Below the pieces are notes generated by a model. That model saw nothing but the letters and a program-made list of their open reading frames with translations. It searched no databases and was not told the DNA's origin. Below are positions 27,506 through 36,900 of a DNA stretch of 64,000 bases, in pieces. Made by a program: the position numbers and the translations under genes. Source of the stretch: Myxococcales bacterium (lineage in GTDB: Bacteria > Myxococcota > Polyangia > Polyangiales > Polyangiaceae); NCBI GenBank assembly GCA_003151595.1, contig PLXW01000022.1:96893-160892 (forward strand). Reading direction: 5' to 3'. Each line of letters starts with the position of its first letter. The first letter of the stretch is position 1.

Positions 27506-27691
27506 GAGGCGCTGATCCTGCGCGGAGGGTCGCCGATCCTGCAAGATCGGGGGCTCGCGTGGCCGGCGAGGCGGTGATCCTGCGCGGACAGTCGCTGATC
27601 CTGCAGGATCGGCGGGCCGCACGTCCGACGAGGCGATCTTCCTGCGGGGAGAGTCGCTGATCCTGCAGGATCAGGGGCCGGCGGCGCGGGC
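27506..27691. repeat. 62-bp tandem repeat, three copies, with a 14-bp palindrome
   Basis: GAGGCG recurs at 27506, 27568 and 27630, giving three head-to-tail units of 62 bases. Copies 2 and 3 contain the perfect palindrome GATCCTGCAGGATC; copy 1 has a one-base variant. The units lie in the 393-base gap between the 176-residue protein (leftward) and tRNA-Pro (rightward). The rest of the gap, 27370-27505 and 27692-27762, shows no gene or clear promoter. Confidence 0.8.
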
Positions 27692-27762
27692 GAGAGGACT
27701 ATCCGCTGTGGCGAGACGCTGAACCCGGGCGTCCCGTCGTGCTAGATCCGTCCTTGCAGCGA

Positions 27763-27839
27763 CGGGGAGTCGCACAGCCCGGTAGTGCACGAGCTTTGGG
27801 TGCTCGTCGTCGGGGGTTCAAATCCCCCCTCCCCGACCA
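27763..27839 (+). tRNA. tRNA-Pro (anticodon UGG), CCA encoded
   Basis: The acceptor arms CGGGGAG and CTCCCCG pair perfectly. The D arm follows, then anticodon stem CGAGC/GCTCG with loop TTTGGGT, giving anticodon TGG. The T arm GGGGG-TTCAAAT-CCCCC is canonical, and discriminator A plus encoded CCA close the 77-base gene. It reads proline codons CCA and, by wobble, others. A protein-coding frame starts 2 bases after the CCA. Confidence 0.97.
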
Positions 27840-27840
27840 A

Positions 27841-29568
27841 GTGGTGAGAAACGCCTTCCTCGTAGCATTGCGCCTCGCGCTCCTCGTCGGGCCGTTCGTC
27901 GTTTCGTGTGGCGCGGCGGCCCCCACGCCGGTGAAAATCGCCGATCTGGTCGTGAACGGCCAGTCGCGCGAGCTCCGCAAGCGACCGGAGAATGCCCCTC
28001 GAACCTCGCCGGGGCACCCTCCGATCCTGTTTCTCGCCCTCGACGGGGTCGACCGGCGCTTGCTCTACGAGCTCCTCCGAAAGAACGAGCTCCCCGAGCT
28101 GGCAGCGCTACTTGGCGGGAGCGAGGGGCGCTTCCCGCATGCGTATTTCGACGAGACGCTCCTGTCGACGCTCCCCTCGTCGACGATGGCCGCCTGGACG
28201 ACGGCCATGACGGGCGTTCCTCCTGCGGTCCACGGCGTCACCGGCAATGAGTTCTTCATCCGCGAAGAGCGGCGCCTGGGCGCGCCAGCGCCGGTGAGCT
28301 TCAACGACTCGAAGCCGACCCTCGCCATCTACACCGACGGGTACCTCGACGCCTTGAAGCTGGCCCCGAGCGTCTACGACCGCATGCGCCAGCGCGAGCC
28401 CGACATCCTGGTCTGGGTCGCGATGCATCACGTCTACTCGGGCGCGGACAAGCTCATCGTGACGCGGCCCACGATCCTGGTGGAGGCCTTCGAGCACTTC
28501 GTCGAAGCGACGGTGAGGAAGGTCGCCTCAAAGAAGGTGACGCGCGACGCATACGAGAAGGTCGACAACGAGGTGGTCGCCGCCGTGGTGGGCCAGCTCG
28601 ATAAGGGAGATCTGCCGGACGTCCTCACGGTCTACCTGCCGGGGACTGACCTCTATGCCCACGTCGCGGAGGAGGGACCCGACGAGGCGCGGCGCTCCTA
28701 TTTGAAAGAGGTCGTCGACCCGGCCATCGGGAGGCTCGCGGCGAAGCTTCGCGAGCGCCACGCGCTGGACGATCGCTACGTCGTGATCACGGCCGATCAC
28801 GGGCACACCGAGGTGATGCACGACGACGCGCACGCGCTCTCCACGGACGGGCCGGCGAACCCTCCGGCGTTGATGAAGAACGCCGGCTATCGCGTGCGGC
28901 CTTTCGCGCTCGACGTCTCCGAGAAGGACGACTTCGACTCCGTCTGGGTCGCCGGAGGAGCGACGGCGTTCGTCTATCTAGCCGATCGAAGCACGTGCCT
29001 GGCGGCGAAGACCGCCTGCGACTGGACGCGACCTCCGCGATACGAGGAAGACGTCGTACCGATGGCGGAGGCGTTCTACACGAACAACGTGGATGGCTTG
29101 AATGTGCCGAAGATGAAGGGGACGCTCGATCTCATCCTCACGCGGCGACCCAAGGCGTTTCCGCAGGACGACCTCCCCTTCGAGGTCTATGTGGGGAACG
29201 GCAAGACCGTCCCCATCGACGCCTATCTCTCCGATCACCCGCACCCCACGTATGTCGACGTGGCGGCGCGACTCCGCGATCTCGCGGCGGGCCCGCACGG
29301 CGAACGGGCGGGGGACATCATGCTCATCGCTCACAACGGGGATCGAAAGACGCCAGAGGAGCGGTACTACTTTGCGGCGCAGTACCGCTCATGGCACGGG
29401 AGCCCATCGCGGCAGGACTCCGAAGTCCCGTTCATCGTGGCGAACCCTCGACGCGCGAGCGCGTCCATCCAGGGCGACGTGGCGCGGGCGTTGGACGGGA
29501 AGCCGTTCCAGCAGAGGGTCACCGACGTCCTCCTGGAGCTCCGTGGAAAGCGCGCGACGAGAGACTGA
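27841..29568 (+). CDS. Alkaline-phosphatase-like / type I phosphodiesterase family lipoprotein
   Basis: This 575-residue exported hydrolase starts at GTG 27841 or the adjacent GTG 27844. The signal VRNAFLVALRLALLVGPFVVSCG has lipobox VVSC. The core is the alkaline phosphatase/nucleotide pyrophosphatase fold: FLALDGVDRRLL with the first metal Asp, STLPSSTMAAWTTAMTG with the nucleophile Thr/Ser region, YLPGTDLYAHV, and VVITADHGHTEV with the Asp-His metal ligands. It probably hydrolyses a phosphodiester or phosphonate at the cell surface. The start is 2 bases from the tRNA CCA, leaving no room for a ribosome site, yet the signal peptide requires this N-terminus. Cotranscription with the tRNA is likely. 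Confidence 0.85.
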   Translation: MVRNAFLVALRLALLVGPFVVSCGAAAPTPVKIADLVVNGQSRELRKRPENAPRTSPGHPPILFLALDGVDRRLLYELLRKNELPELAALLGGSEGRFPHAYFDETLLSTLPSSTMAAWTTAMTGVPPAVHGVTGNEFFIREERRLGAPAPVSFNDSKPTLAIYTDGYLDALKLAPSVYDRMRQREPDILVWVAMHHVYSGADKLIVTRPTILVEAFEHFVEATVRKVASKKVTRDAYEKVDNEVVAAVVGQLDKGDLPDVLTVYLPGTDLYAHVAEEGPDEARRSYLKEVVDPAIGRLAAKLRERHALDDRYVVITADHGHTEVMHDDAHALSTDGPANPPALMKNAGYRVRPFALDVSEKDDFDSVWVAGGATAFVYLADRSTCLAAKTACDWTRPPRYEEDVVPMAEAFYTNNVDGLNVPKMKGTLDLILTRRPKAFPQDDLPFEVYVGNGKTVPIDAYLSDHPHPTYVDVAARLRDLAAGPHGERAGDIMLIAHNGDRKTPEERYYFAAQYRSWHGSPSRQDSEVPFIVANPRRASASIQGDVARALDGKPFQQRVTDVLLELRGKRATRD

Positions 29569-29777
29569 GGACCAAGAGCTGCCCGACGAACGTGAACTGC
29601 AACGGCCCGGGGATCGCGAACGTCCACACCTGCGAGGTCGTGCAGTCTCATCTGGGATCAGCTTCCGCTGACGAGGAGCCCCTCACAATCCATCACTTCG
29701 TGACCGTTTCGTGATCAGCGGTGGTGGGTGTCTCTCCCCCGCGCGAACGCCGGCGCCGTGCGAAGCTGTGGACATCG

Positions 29778-30689
29778 ATGTCCGGCTCCCGAATTCTTCC
29801 CTTCCTCATCGCGCTGTGGCTCGCCGCATGTGCCGGGCACACGAGCGGGGTCGCCGGCGGCGGCACCGGCGCCTGCGAAACGATCAAGGCGTCCCCCACG
29901 CCGCAGCTCCCGCACGTGAGCGTGTCGGGGACGAAGGTCACGGCGATCACGCAATCGCTCGACGCGATCTTCGCGTCGCAGTCTCCTCCGATCGCGGCGG
30001 GCTCCGCGTACGCGATCCCGAACCTCGACTGCGCCGACGTGGAGCCGCCGATGGGGACGTCGGGCTACGCGTGCACGTTCGAGATTCGGATCGCAGGGGC
30101 GCAGCCGATCGCGGTCACGCTGGCTCAGCCATCGACGCTCGCGCAGACTCTCTTCGAGGCGCTCACCGCCGCCGGCGCGGCCACGTGCGACCTGAGCTTC
30201 GGTCCCCACGTCGTGCTCGCGAGCATGACGGTGAGCGCGGGCGCGGTGCAGTTCGACGACACCTCGAGCTACCAGGCATTTCCCGCTCCGAACGTCGTGG
30301 CGCACGGAGCCGACGCGAAGAGCGTGATCGACGCGTTCTCGGCCGCAGGGATCGACGACTGCGATCCCACCCGCACCGTCTTTCTCGTTTGCAACACGCT
30401 CTCCGGCGCTCCGAGCTGCGGCACCCAGTGGATGCCGCTCGTGAAGCTGGGCTCCTCGGAGGCCATCCCCGTGTGCGCCGGTTCGGGGGCGACGTCACCG
30501 GGGGCGACGCTCGCCGCCGCGCCTTCGCTCGCGATCTGGAAGGCGATCTCCGCGGCTGCGACCGACGCCGGCTTCCAACCGTCGAACGGAACGATCGCGC
30601 AGGCGACCGTCGTGAACGCGCGTTACTTCACGTGGGACGGCGCCAGCCTGGGGTTCACGCTGGTGATGGACGACGCGACGCCGCCGTGA
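29778..30689 (+). CDS. Lipoprotein of unknown function
   Basis: This 303-residue lipoprotein starts at ATG 29778 with MSGSRILPFLIALWLAACAG and lipobox LAAC. The mature part begins with a Gly-rich tether and holds about ten cysteines in scattered pairs (DCADVEPP, YACTFEIR, ATCDLSFG, VCNTLSGAPSCG), suggesting a disulfide-stabilised beta-rich fold. I recognise no catalytic motif or family. It looks like one of the lineage-specific secreted proteins common in Polyangiales and stands alone between the phosphodiesterase-like gene and the next Cys-rich lipoprotein. Confidence 0.7.
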   Translation: MSGSRILPFLIALWLAACAGHTSGVAGGGTGACETIKASPTPQLPHVSVSGTKVTAITQSLDAIFASQSPPIAAGSAYAIPNLDCADVEPPMGTSGYACTFEIRIAGAQPIAVTLAQPSTLAQTLFEALTAAGAATCDLSFGPHVVLASMTVSAGAVQFDDTSSYQAFPAPNVVAHGADAKSVIDAFSAAGIDDCDPTRTVFLVCNTLSGAPSCGTQWMPLVKLGSSEAIPVCAGSGATSPGATLAAAPSLAIWKAISAAATDAGFQPSNGTIAQATVVNARYFTWDGASLGFTLVMDDATPP

Positions 30690-30776
30690 GGTGTCGACGT
30701 CATGGCGGCGTTCGCCAGGTGTAGGCCTTGCTCCACCGCGTGCGCATGATGAGGCTGAGCAGTCTTGCTCCGTCTC

Positions 30777-31652
30777 ATGCATCCATCGGTCGCGCTCTTC
30801 GTTGCGCCGTGGATCGGTTTCGGCTGCGGCCTGGCGCTCGACGGAACGCTCGCGATGGAGCTCGACGCCGGGACCACGATCGACGCGACGGTTTCCGACG
30901 CGAACGGCTCCCGGTACGACGCGAGCGTCGCCACGGATGCGGGCGACGCGAGCGATGGCGACCTGACTGACGCCGGCACGTCCGACGCAGGCGATGACGC
31001 CCCATCGGATGCCGACGCGAGCGACGCTTCGGCGATCGACGCCGCCGCCGCATGCGCCTCCCTCTGCGCCGAGGCCGGCCTCGGTACGTGCGAGCCAGGC
31101 GGCACGTGCGCCGTCGCGTGCACGGCGGCGGGCACGTGCACCGGCCCTATCGCCTGTCCTCGCGGCATTCCGTGCGCGGTGACCTGCACCGGCGCCGGCT
31201 CGTGCACGTCGACTATCGATTGCACTTCGGCCAGCGCGTGCACCATCGACTGTGTCGGCGCAGGTTCGTGCACGGGGCCGATCGCGTGTGGAGGGAGCGC
31301 GTGCAAGGTCGGGTGCAACGCGGCGGGCACGTGCACAGGCCCCGTCACGTGCGACGCGTCGTCGTGCGACATCCGATGCGAGAACCCGGACACCTGCACG
31401 CAGCCCATCGCGTGCAGCGGCGGCACGTGCGCGGTCGACTGCGCCGGAGCGCGCGCCTGCGCCGCCGCAGTCTCGAGCGACGCGGGGGCGACGACGGTCA
31501 GTTGTTCCGGGATGAACGCGTGCAAGCAGGTGAGCTGCTCGGGCACGTCCTGCAGCGTGAGCTGCACGGGCATGGGGAGCTGCGCGGGGGGCGTCTGCTG
31601 CGACGCGGGAAGCTGCGTGGGAATGCCGCCGGCGTGGCCGACGTGCCGGTGA
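30777..31652 (+). CDS. Cys-rich repeat lipoprotein
   Basis: This 291-residue lipoprotein starts at ATG 30777 (MHPSVALFVAPWIGFGC, lipobox GFGC); a TTG four codons upstream is possible. An Asp/Ala/Ser/Gly spacer of about 75 residues follows. The remaining 200 residues consist of short repeats of about 20-22 residues of the form C-x(3)-C-x-G-A-G-x-C-T-G-P-I-x-C. The ladder-like spacing of Cys and Gly suggests a disulfide-braced repeat fold such as a beta-helix or solenoid, probably exposed on the cell surface. No enzyme motif is seen. Confidence 0.75.
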   Translation: MHPSVALFVAPWIGFGCGLALDGTLAMELDAGTTIDATVSDANGSRYDASVATDAGDASDGDLTDAGTSDAGDDAPSDADASDASAIDAAAACASLCAEAGLGTCEPGGTCAVACTAAGTCTGPIACPRGIPCAVTCTGAGSCTSTIDCTSASACTIDCVGAGSCTGPIACGGSACKVGCNAAGTCTGPVTCDASSCDIRCENPDTCTQPIACSGGTCAVDCAGARACAAAVSSDAGATTVSCSGMNACKQVSCSGTSCSVSCTGMGSCAGGVCCDAGSCVGMPPAWPTCR

Positions 31653-31692
31653 GCGGTCGACCCTCGCCCGCCGCGCGACCTCGCGCGAGTCG

Positions 31693-32211
31693 CTAGGTCA
31701 CGTCGATGCTCAGCGTGAAGGTCGTGTCGCTCCCCGGCGTGTGAACCTTGGCTGTGTTGGTGACGGTCACCTTGTGCACCTGCCCCTTGAGCGCGTCTTT
31801 GATCGACCACGTGAAGGCGTGCGCCGGCGTCGTGGGGCCTGCGAAGCCGGGGATCGTCTCCTCCTTCGCCTTGCCGAGCGCCTTGTCCGGCTGCGGGATC
31901 TTCCACGATGTCCCCACCCACTCCGGCAGGTAGAGCGCGACGGTTCCCCCCGCGATCGCCTTGACGGTCCTCGCGGGCTCCTTCGCGGGATCGAAGACGG
32001 AGACGACGGCGTCCTTCGTGGGAGCCGAGGTGGCGGGCACGGTCGACGCCGTCGGGGCGGGTGCGCTCGCCGAGGGAGGCGGTGCGGGCGCCGGCGCCGG
32101 CGCAGAGGCGCTCGCAGGTGCGGTCGGCGCTGGCTTGTCCGCGGGAGCCTCGGGCTTGTCGCAGCCGATCGTGACGAAGAGGAGGAGAGTGACGAACGGC
32201 GTGACCTTCAT
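31693..32211 (-). CDS. Lipoprotein with possible chagasin (I42)-like domain
   Basis: This 172-residue lipoprotein has the signal MKVTPFVTLLLFVTIGCDK with lipobox TIGC. A long Pro/Ala/Ser-rich tether runs to about residue 65, and a beta domain of about 100 residues follows. In that domain the order GGTVALYLPEWVGTSWKI, then PTTPAHAFTWSI, then HKVTVTNTAKV matches the strand order of chagasin-type cysteine protease inhibitors. The loops equivalent to NPTTG and GxGG are only partly kept and the RPW loop is missing, so inhibitor activity is a guess. It could equally be another immunoglobulin-like envelope domain. Confidence 0.55.
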   Translation of the reverse strand: MKVTPFVTLLLFVTIGCDKPEAPADKPAPTAPASASAPAPAPAPPPSASAPAPTASTVPATSAPTKDAVVSVFDPAKEPARTVKAIAGGTVALYLPEWVGTSWKIPQPDKALGKAKEETIPGFAGPTTPAHAFTWSIKDALKGQVHKVTVTNTAKVHTPGSDTTFTLSIDVT

Positions 32212-32275
32212 CGCGTGACGCTAGCGAATCCGCGTCGCTGCCTCAATCGCGCTGCCGAGGGACCGTGAAGAAGGC

Positions 32276-33430
32276 CTACCCGCAGACCTCGCCGAACACG
32301 CGCGCGAAGTTCCCGCCGACGATCTTCTTCACGCGCGCCTCGGAGTGCCCGCGCGCCAGGAGCTTCTCGCCGAGGACCTGGAAGCGGCGGGTCGTGTTGA
32401 GGTCGGGGCACAGGTTGTAGACGTCGGCGCTCTCGCCCGGGGCGGCGATGCCTTGCTGCTGGCGCTCGACGACGAACTTGTGGTGCGACGCGACGAAGGC
32501 GGGGGTGATCTCGATCGGCGAGATCGTGCCGTCGGTGCCGATGCTGACGTGGTCCTCGCCGCACACGGAGATGGCGTGCTCCAGGTGCGCGATGACGTCG
32601 TCGCCCGTCGGCTGACCGCTCATGCGCAGGAAGGGCATGAAGTAGATCCCGACGACTCCGCCTTTCTCGGCGCACCGGCGCATCTCTTCGTCGCGCTTGT
32701 TGCGCGGCCGATCGGCGAGCGCGGCGCACGCGGTGTGCGTGATGGCGACGGGGCGCTTCGAGAGCTCGATCGCCTCGGCCGTGGTGCGCTGCCCGCAGTG
32801 ACTGAGATCGATGAGCACGCCCGCCGCGTTCATCCGCTCCACCGCCTTGCGCCCGACCGTGCTGAGGCCGGAGTTCGCCGCTTCGAGGCACCCGTCGCCG
32901 AGGAGGTTCCGGATGTTGTACGTGAGCTGCATGACCCGCACGCCGTCGCGGTGCATCTCGTCGAAGCGTTCGAGGTTCGGGCCCAGCGACGTCGCCCCCT
33001 GAAAGCCGAGGATGAAGCCCACCTTCTTCGACGCTTTCGTGGCGCGGAGGTCGGCCATGTTCCGGATGACGGTGAGCGACCCGGAGTTGACGGCGATGTC
33101 CCGGAACGTGTCGGCGATGGCGTCGCGCGTGTGGTCGTAGGCGTGCTCGTCGTTCGTGACGTCGTCGACCGTGAGGTTGAAGGCGGTGACGCCCGACTCG
33201 ACGGCGTCCGAGAGATCGAGCGAGGTCACCGCGGCGCCCGGCTTCGCGTCGGGGTCGAACCGGCCGATGCTGCCGCACCCGTCGATGACGATCGCGTCGT
33301 CGTACCAGCGCGAGCTGCGCGCGGGCGGGTTCGCGGCGTGGGCGGTGGCGTCGCGTCCTCCGCAGCCGGCGACGGCGAGGGCGGCGGCGTAGCGGGCGAG
33401 CTCGCGACGGGAGATCGATGCGCGGGTCAT
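32276..33430 (-). CDS. Peptidase M19 (membrane dipeptidase) family protein, atypical metal site
   Basis: This 384-residue protein has a twin-arginine-like signal with lipobox (ISRRELARYAAALAVAGC), so it is probably exported folded and lipid-anchored. The body has the M19 TIM-barrel pattern: GVRVMQLTYNIRN, VLIDLSHCGQRTT, PVAITHTACAAL and VSIGTDGTISP. M19 dipeptidases bind two zinc ions through HxD, a bridging Glu and two further His. The two later His and the Asp are present, but the usual HxD reads GCG (in VIDGCGSIG) and the bridging Glu position reads FQGA. It may be a non-classical member with altered chemistry. The start ATG 33430 opens the signal. Confidence 0.8.
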   Translation of the reverse strand: MTRASISRRELARYAAALAVAGCGGRDATAHAANPPARSSRWYDDAIVIDGCGSIGRFDPDAKPGAAVTSLDLSDAVESGVTAFNLTVDDVTNDEHAYDHTRDAIADTFRDIAVNSGSLTVIRNMADLRATKASKKVGFILGFQGATSLGPNLERFDEMHRDGVRVMQLTYNIRNLLGDGCLEAANSGLSTVGRKAVERMNAAGVLIDLSHCGQRTTAEAIELSKRPVAITHTACAALADRPRNKRDEEMRRCAEKGGVVGIYFMPFLRMSGQPTGDDVIAHLEHAISVCGEDHVSIGTDGTISPIEITPAFVASHHKFVVERQQQGIAAPGESADVYNLCPDLNTTRRFQVLGEKLLARGHSEARVKKIVGGNFARVFGEVCG

Positions 33431-33445
33431 CGACGCCTTCTACGC

Positions 33446-33859
33446 CTACGGCTTTCGGCTCGCCACGATCGCTTGCGCCAGGTGGGCGAGCGCCTCCGCC
33501 TCGTCGGTGAACACGCGCGCCTTCACGCCAGACGATTCGATCATCCGCGTGACGTGGAGCTTGCCGACGGCGCTCGCGACGAGCACCGCGTTGGCGATGA
33601 AGCCGCGGTAGAGCGCGGCGTGGTGGCGCGCCACGGTCGCCTCGAACTGCGGATCGTTGCGCGGAGGGGCCACGCGCACGTCGATGAGCTGCGCGTAGTG
33701 CGCGCGATCGATCGCGTCCATCACGCGGACCAGCTCGTCGTACTCCGCTTCCAGCTGGGTCGCCGAGGTGAACTGTTCGGCGGTGCGCGCGCGACGAAGG
33801 AGGTGCGCGTCTTCGTCGAGCGTCACCACCGATTGCTTCGTACGCATCAACTCCCGCAT
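33446..33859 (-). CDS. SpoIIAA/STAS-like small protein
   Basis: This 137-residue soluble protein alternates strands and helices: SVVTLDEDAHLLRRARTAE, YAQLIDVRVAPPRNDPQFE, NAVLVASAVGKLHVTRMI and the closing VKARVFTDEAEALAHLAQ. The end pattern RVFTDEAEALAHL is typical of the SpoIIAA-like/STAS-related proteins found in myxobacteria, which may act as regulatory partners. Start ATG 33859 is chosen; ATG 33847 with GGGAG just upstream is equally likely. It lies head-to-head, 78 bases apart, with the large kinase gene, so a shared regulatory link is plausible but unproven. Confidence 0.65.
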   Translation of the reverse strand: MRELMRTKQSVVTLDEDAHLLRRARTAEQFTSATQLEAEYDELVRVMDAIDRAHYAQLIDVRVAPPRNDPQFEATVARHHAALYRGFIANAVLVASAVGKLHVTRMIESSGVKARVFTDEAEALAHLAQAIVASRKP

Positions 33860-33937
33860 GGCGGCCGAGCCTAGCACCGGGACGCGAGCACGCTGACGGC
33901 GTCGCGCGGGCTCCGCGCGGGCGGTAGGATACGCGCC

Positions 33938-36900
33938 ATGACCTCGGATGCCGTCGACCCGAGCGAGCCCGCGCGCGCGAGTAGCGTCCTCGCGCGGCTC
34001 GAAGGGGCGACGCCGGATCATCCCGTCGCGCTCGGGCGGTACGACGTCGTCGGTCGCCTCGGCCGCGGCGGCATGGGGACGGTCTACGAGGGGATCGATC
34101 GCGAGCGCCGCACGCGCGTGGCGTTGAAGGCGCTCCTCGTCGCGGACGCGGCGGGCGGCGTGCAGATCAAGCGCGAGTTCCGGACGGTGTCGGACGTCGC
34201 GCATCCGAACCTGGCGCCGGTCTACGAGCTCGCCTGCGAAGAGGGGTTGTGGTTCTTCGCGATGGAGCGGATCGACGGCGTCGATCTCCGACGCTGGGCC
34301 CGCGGGGAGATGACGAAGGCGAAGGCGCGCGCGCGGGCGGGCGCCGCGCGTCCTCCGCGCGTCGAGCTGCCGACGCGCCCCGAGGGTTCCATCTCGCGCG
34401 AAGAAGAGCCGAGCGAACCGACTTCCAGCTCGGAAGTGGAGCGCGAGGACGCATCGCTCCCGCTCCAGAGCCTGCCGGCGATCCGTGCGGCGTTCTTCGA
34501 GCTGGTGAGCGGTCTCTCCGCGCTCCACGACGCGGGGCTCTGGCACGGCGACATCAAGCCGGGGAACGTGCTCGTTCGCAGCGATGATCGCGTGGTGGTG
34601 GTCGACTTCGGGCTGGCCCGTCCGGTGACCGAGGCGAAGCGCGCGCGCGGTCCGACGAGCGGGACGCCCACGTACATGTCTCCCGAGCAGCTCGTCGGCG
34701 GCGACGTGGGGCCCCCCTCGGATTGGTACGCGGTGGGGACGATCCTCTACGAGCTGCTCACCGGAAGGCTCCCGTTCGGGGGGAGCGGCGGCGCGAGCCA
34801 CGTCGAGCTCTACATCCGCAAGACGCTCCAGACGCCTCCGTCGCCGCGCGAGCTGCTCCCGGAGATCCCGGCCGATCTGAGCGACGTCTGCATGCGCCTT
34901 CTCCGCCCCGATCCCGCGCTGCGGCCGACGCGCCAGGAGCTCGTCGCCATCTTCTCGGGGGGAGAGGCGTCCGGGCTCGTGCGCAGCGAGCGGCAGGCGC
35001 GAACGGTGTTCGTCGGGCGGGAGCGGGAGCTCGAGATGCTCGACCGCGCGTACCAGCGCGCGCGCTCGGGGCGGTGCATGGTCGCGCACGTTCATGGTCC
35101 GTCGGGCATCGGCAAGAGCGCGATGGTCCGGAGCTTCCTCGGCGGCGTGCGCGACGTCGACGGCGCCGAGGTGCTTCGCGGGCGCTGCTACGAGCGCGAG
35201 AGCGTTCCGTACAAAGGCTTCGACGGCGTCGTCGACGAGCTGACCGCGCGACTTCTCGAAATGGGGCCCCCGGCGGGAGAAGGCATCGCGACGATTCTCC
35301 CGGCGTGGGTGGGCGAGCTCGCGCAGGTCTTCCCTGCGCTCGCCGCCGTCCCCGCGATCGCGGCGCGCGTCGCGCGGCTGCCGGCGATGGACGCGAAGGA
35401 GCTGCGGCGTCGCGCGTGGACGGCGCTGCGGCAGCTGCTCGAGGTAGTCGGGCGCGAGCGAACGGTCGTCGTGTGGATCGACGATCTCCAGTGGGCCGAC
35501 GCCGACAGCGCGGGGCTGCTCGAGTCGCTGGTGAGAGACGCGCAGCGCGTGCCGCTCTTGATCATCGCGAGTCATCGCTCGGCGGAGGCGGCGAAGAACG
35601 CCGGGCTGGCGGGGTACTTCGAGATCGCGCGGCGCCTCCGTGCGAGCGACGATCTCGTCGACGTGGCCGTGGGCGCGTTGCCGCGCGCCGAGGCCGAGCA
35701 GCTCGCGCGGTCTTCGCTCGAAGCGCTCACGCACGAGCCCACGAGCGAAGCGCGCGCGCGCAATCTCGCCGAGGAGGGCGCCGGCGTGCCGTTCTTCATC
35801 GAGGAGCTCGCGCGCTTCGTCGCCGCGCGAGGGGCGTCGGCCGAGGACGTGCACGCTTCGCTCGAAGACGCGATCGCCGCGCGCCTTCGCGCCCTCCCGC
35901 CGCAGCAGCGCGCGCTCGTCGAGGTCGTGGCCATCGCCGACAGCCCGGTGGCGCAGTCGCTCGTGTTCGAAGCGGCGGGGCTCGACGCCGACGCGCTCCC
36001 TGATCTCCTGGCGCTGCGAAGCGGCTCGATGCTGAGCTGGACGGGGCCGGGCGCCGACGATCTCGTGTACGCCTACCACGATCGCATTCGCGAAGCGGTC
36101 GTCGCCGCGCTCGACGTGAACGCGCGCCAATCGCGTCACCTCGCGCTCGGTCGTGCGCTCGCCGCGCGCCACACGCTGGAGGCGCCGGGGCCGTGGGTCT
36201 TCGATGCCGTTCGCCACCTGGGCGCAGCGGCCGCGCGACTCACCGATCCGCGCGAGCGACTCGCGACCGCGCGCCTTCACTTGAAGGCCGGACGCGCGGC
36301 GCGAAAGTCGGCGGCGTTTCCCCTGGCGTTCGCGTGCTTCGAAGGGGGCATCGCGCTGCTCGCCGCCGACGCCTGGAGCGCCGAGTACGATCTCGCGCTC
36401 GCCCTCCACACCGGCGCCGCCGAGACCGCGTACCTGAGCGCCGAGTGGACCGCGCTCGACGCGCGCGTCGCCGACGTGAAGGCGCACGGGCGCACGCCGA
36501 TGGACCAGCTCGTCGCGTGGGAGGTGCAGATCGACGCGCTCGCCGGGCGACACGAGTACATCGCGGCGGTCGACACCGGCATGCAGGTGCTCGAGCTCCT
36601 GGGCGTGAGTCTCCCGCGCGACCCGGACGAGGCTGCGATCGGCGAGGCCTTTCAGCGCGCGCTGGCGAGCCTCACGAGCGTCGGCCCCGAAGGGCTCGCG
36701 GCCATGCCCGACGTCGACGACCCGCAGGTCGCCGCCGCGATGCGCGTCCAGATCCGCGTGAGCCCCGCCGCCTACTTCGGCAAGCCGATGCTGCTCCCGA
36801 TCATCGCCGCCAACCTCGTGTCCACGTCGGTCGCGCGCGGGCTCTCAACGGCGACGCCGTATGCGCTGGCGCTCTTCGGGATCGTGCTCAACACGGTCGG

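Noticed and set aside
27506..27691. CRISPR or attachment site next to a tRNA.
   Set aside because: The 62-bp units are direct tandem copies without spacers, and no integrase gene or duplicated tRNA end was seen in the window.
29569..29777. A short Cys-containing frame (NVNCNGPGIANVHTCEV region) after the phosphodiesterase-like gene.
   Set aside because: It has no start with a ribosome site, no signal peptide and weak codon bias; probably noncoding.
33446..36553. A very long minus-strand open frame (over 1000 codons) opposite the large kinase.
   Set aside because: Only the last 137 codons (33446-33859) look like a protein; the rest is antisense to a well-supported kinase-ATPase and is Arg/His-rich as expected of a GC-rich shadow.
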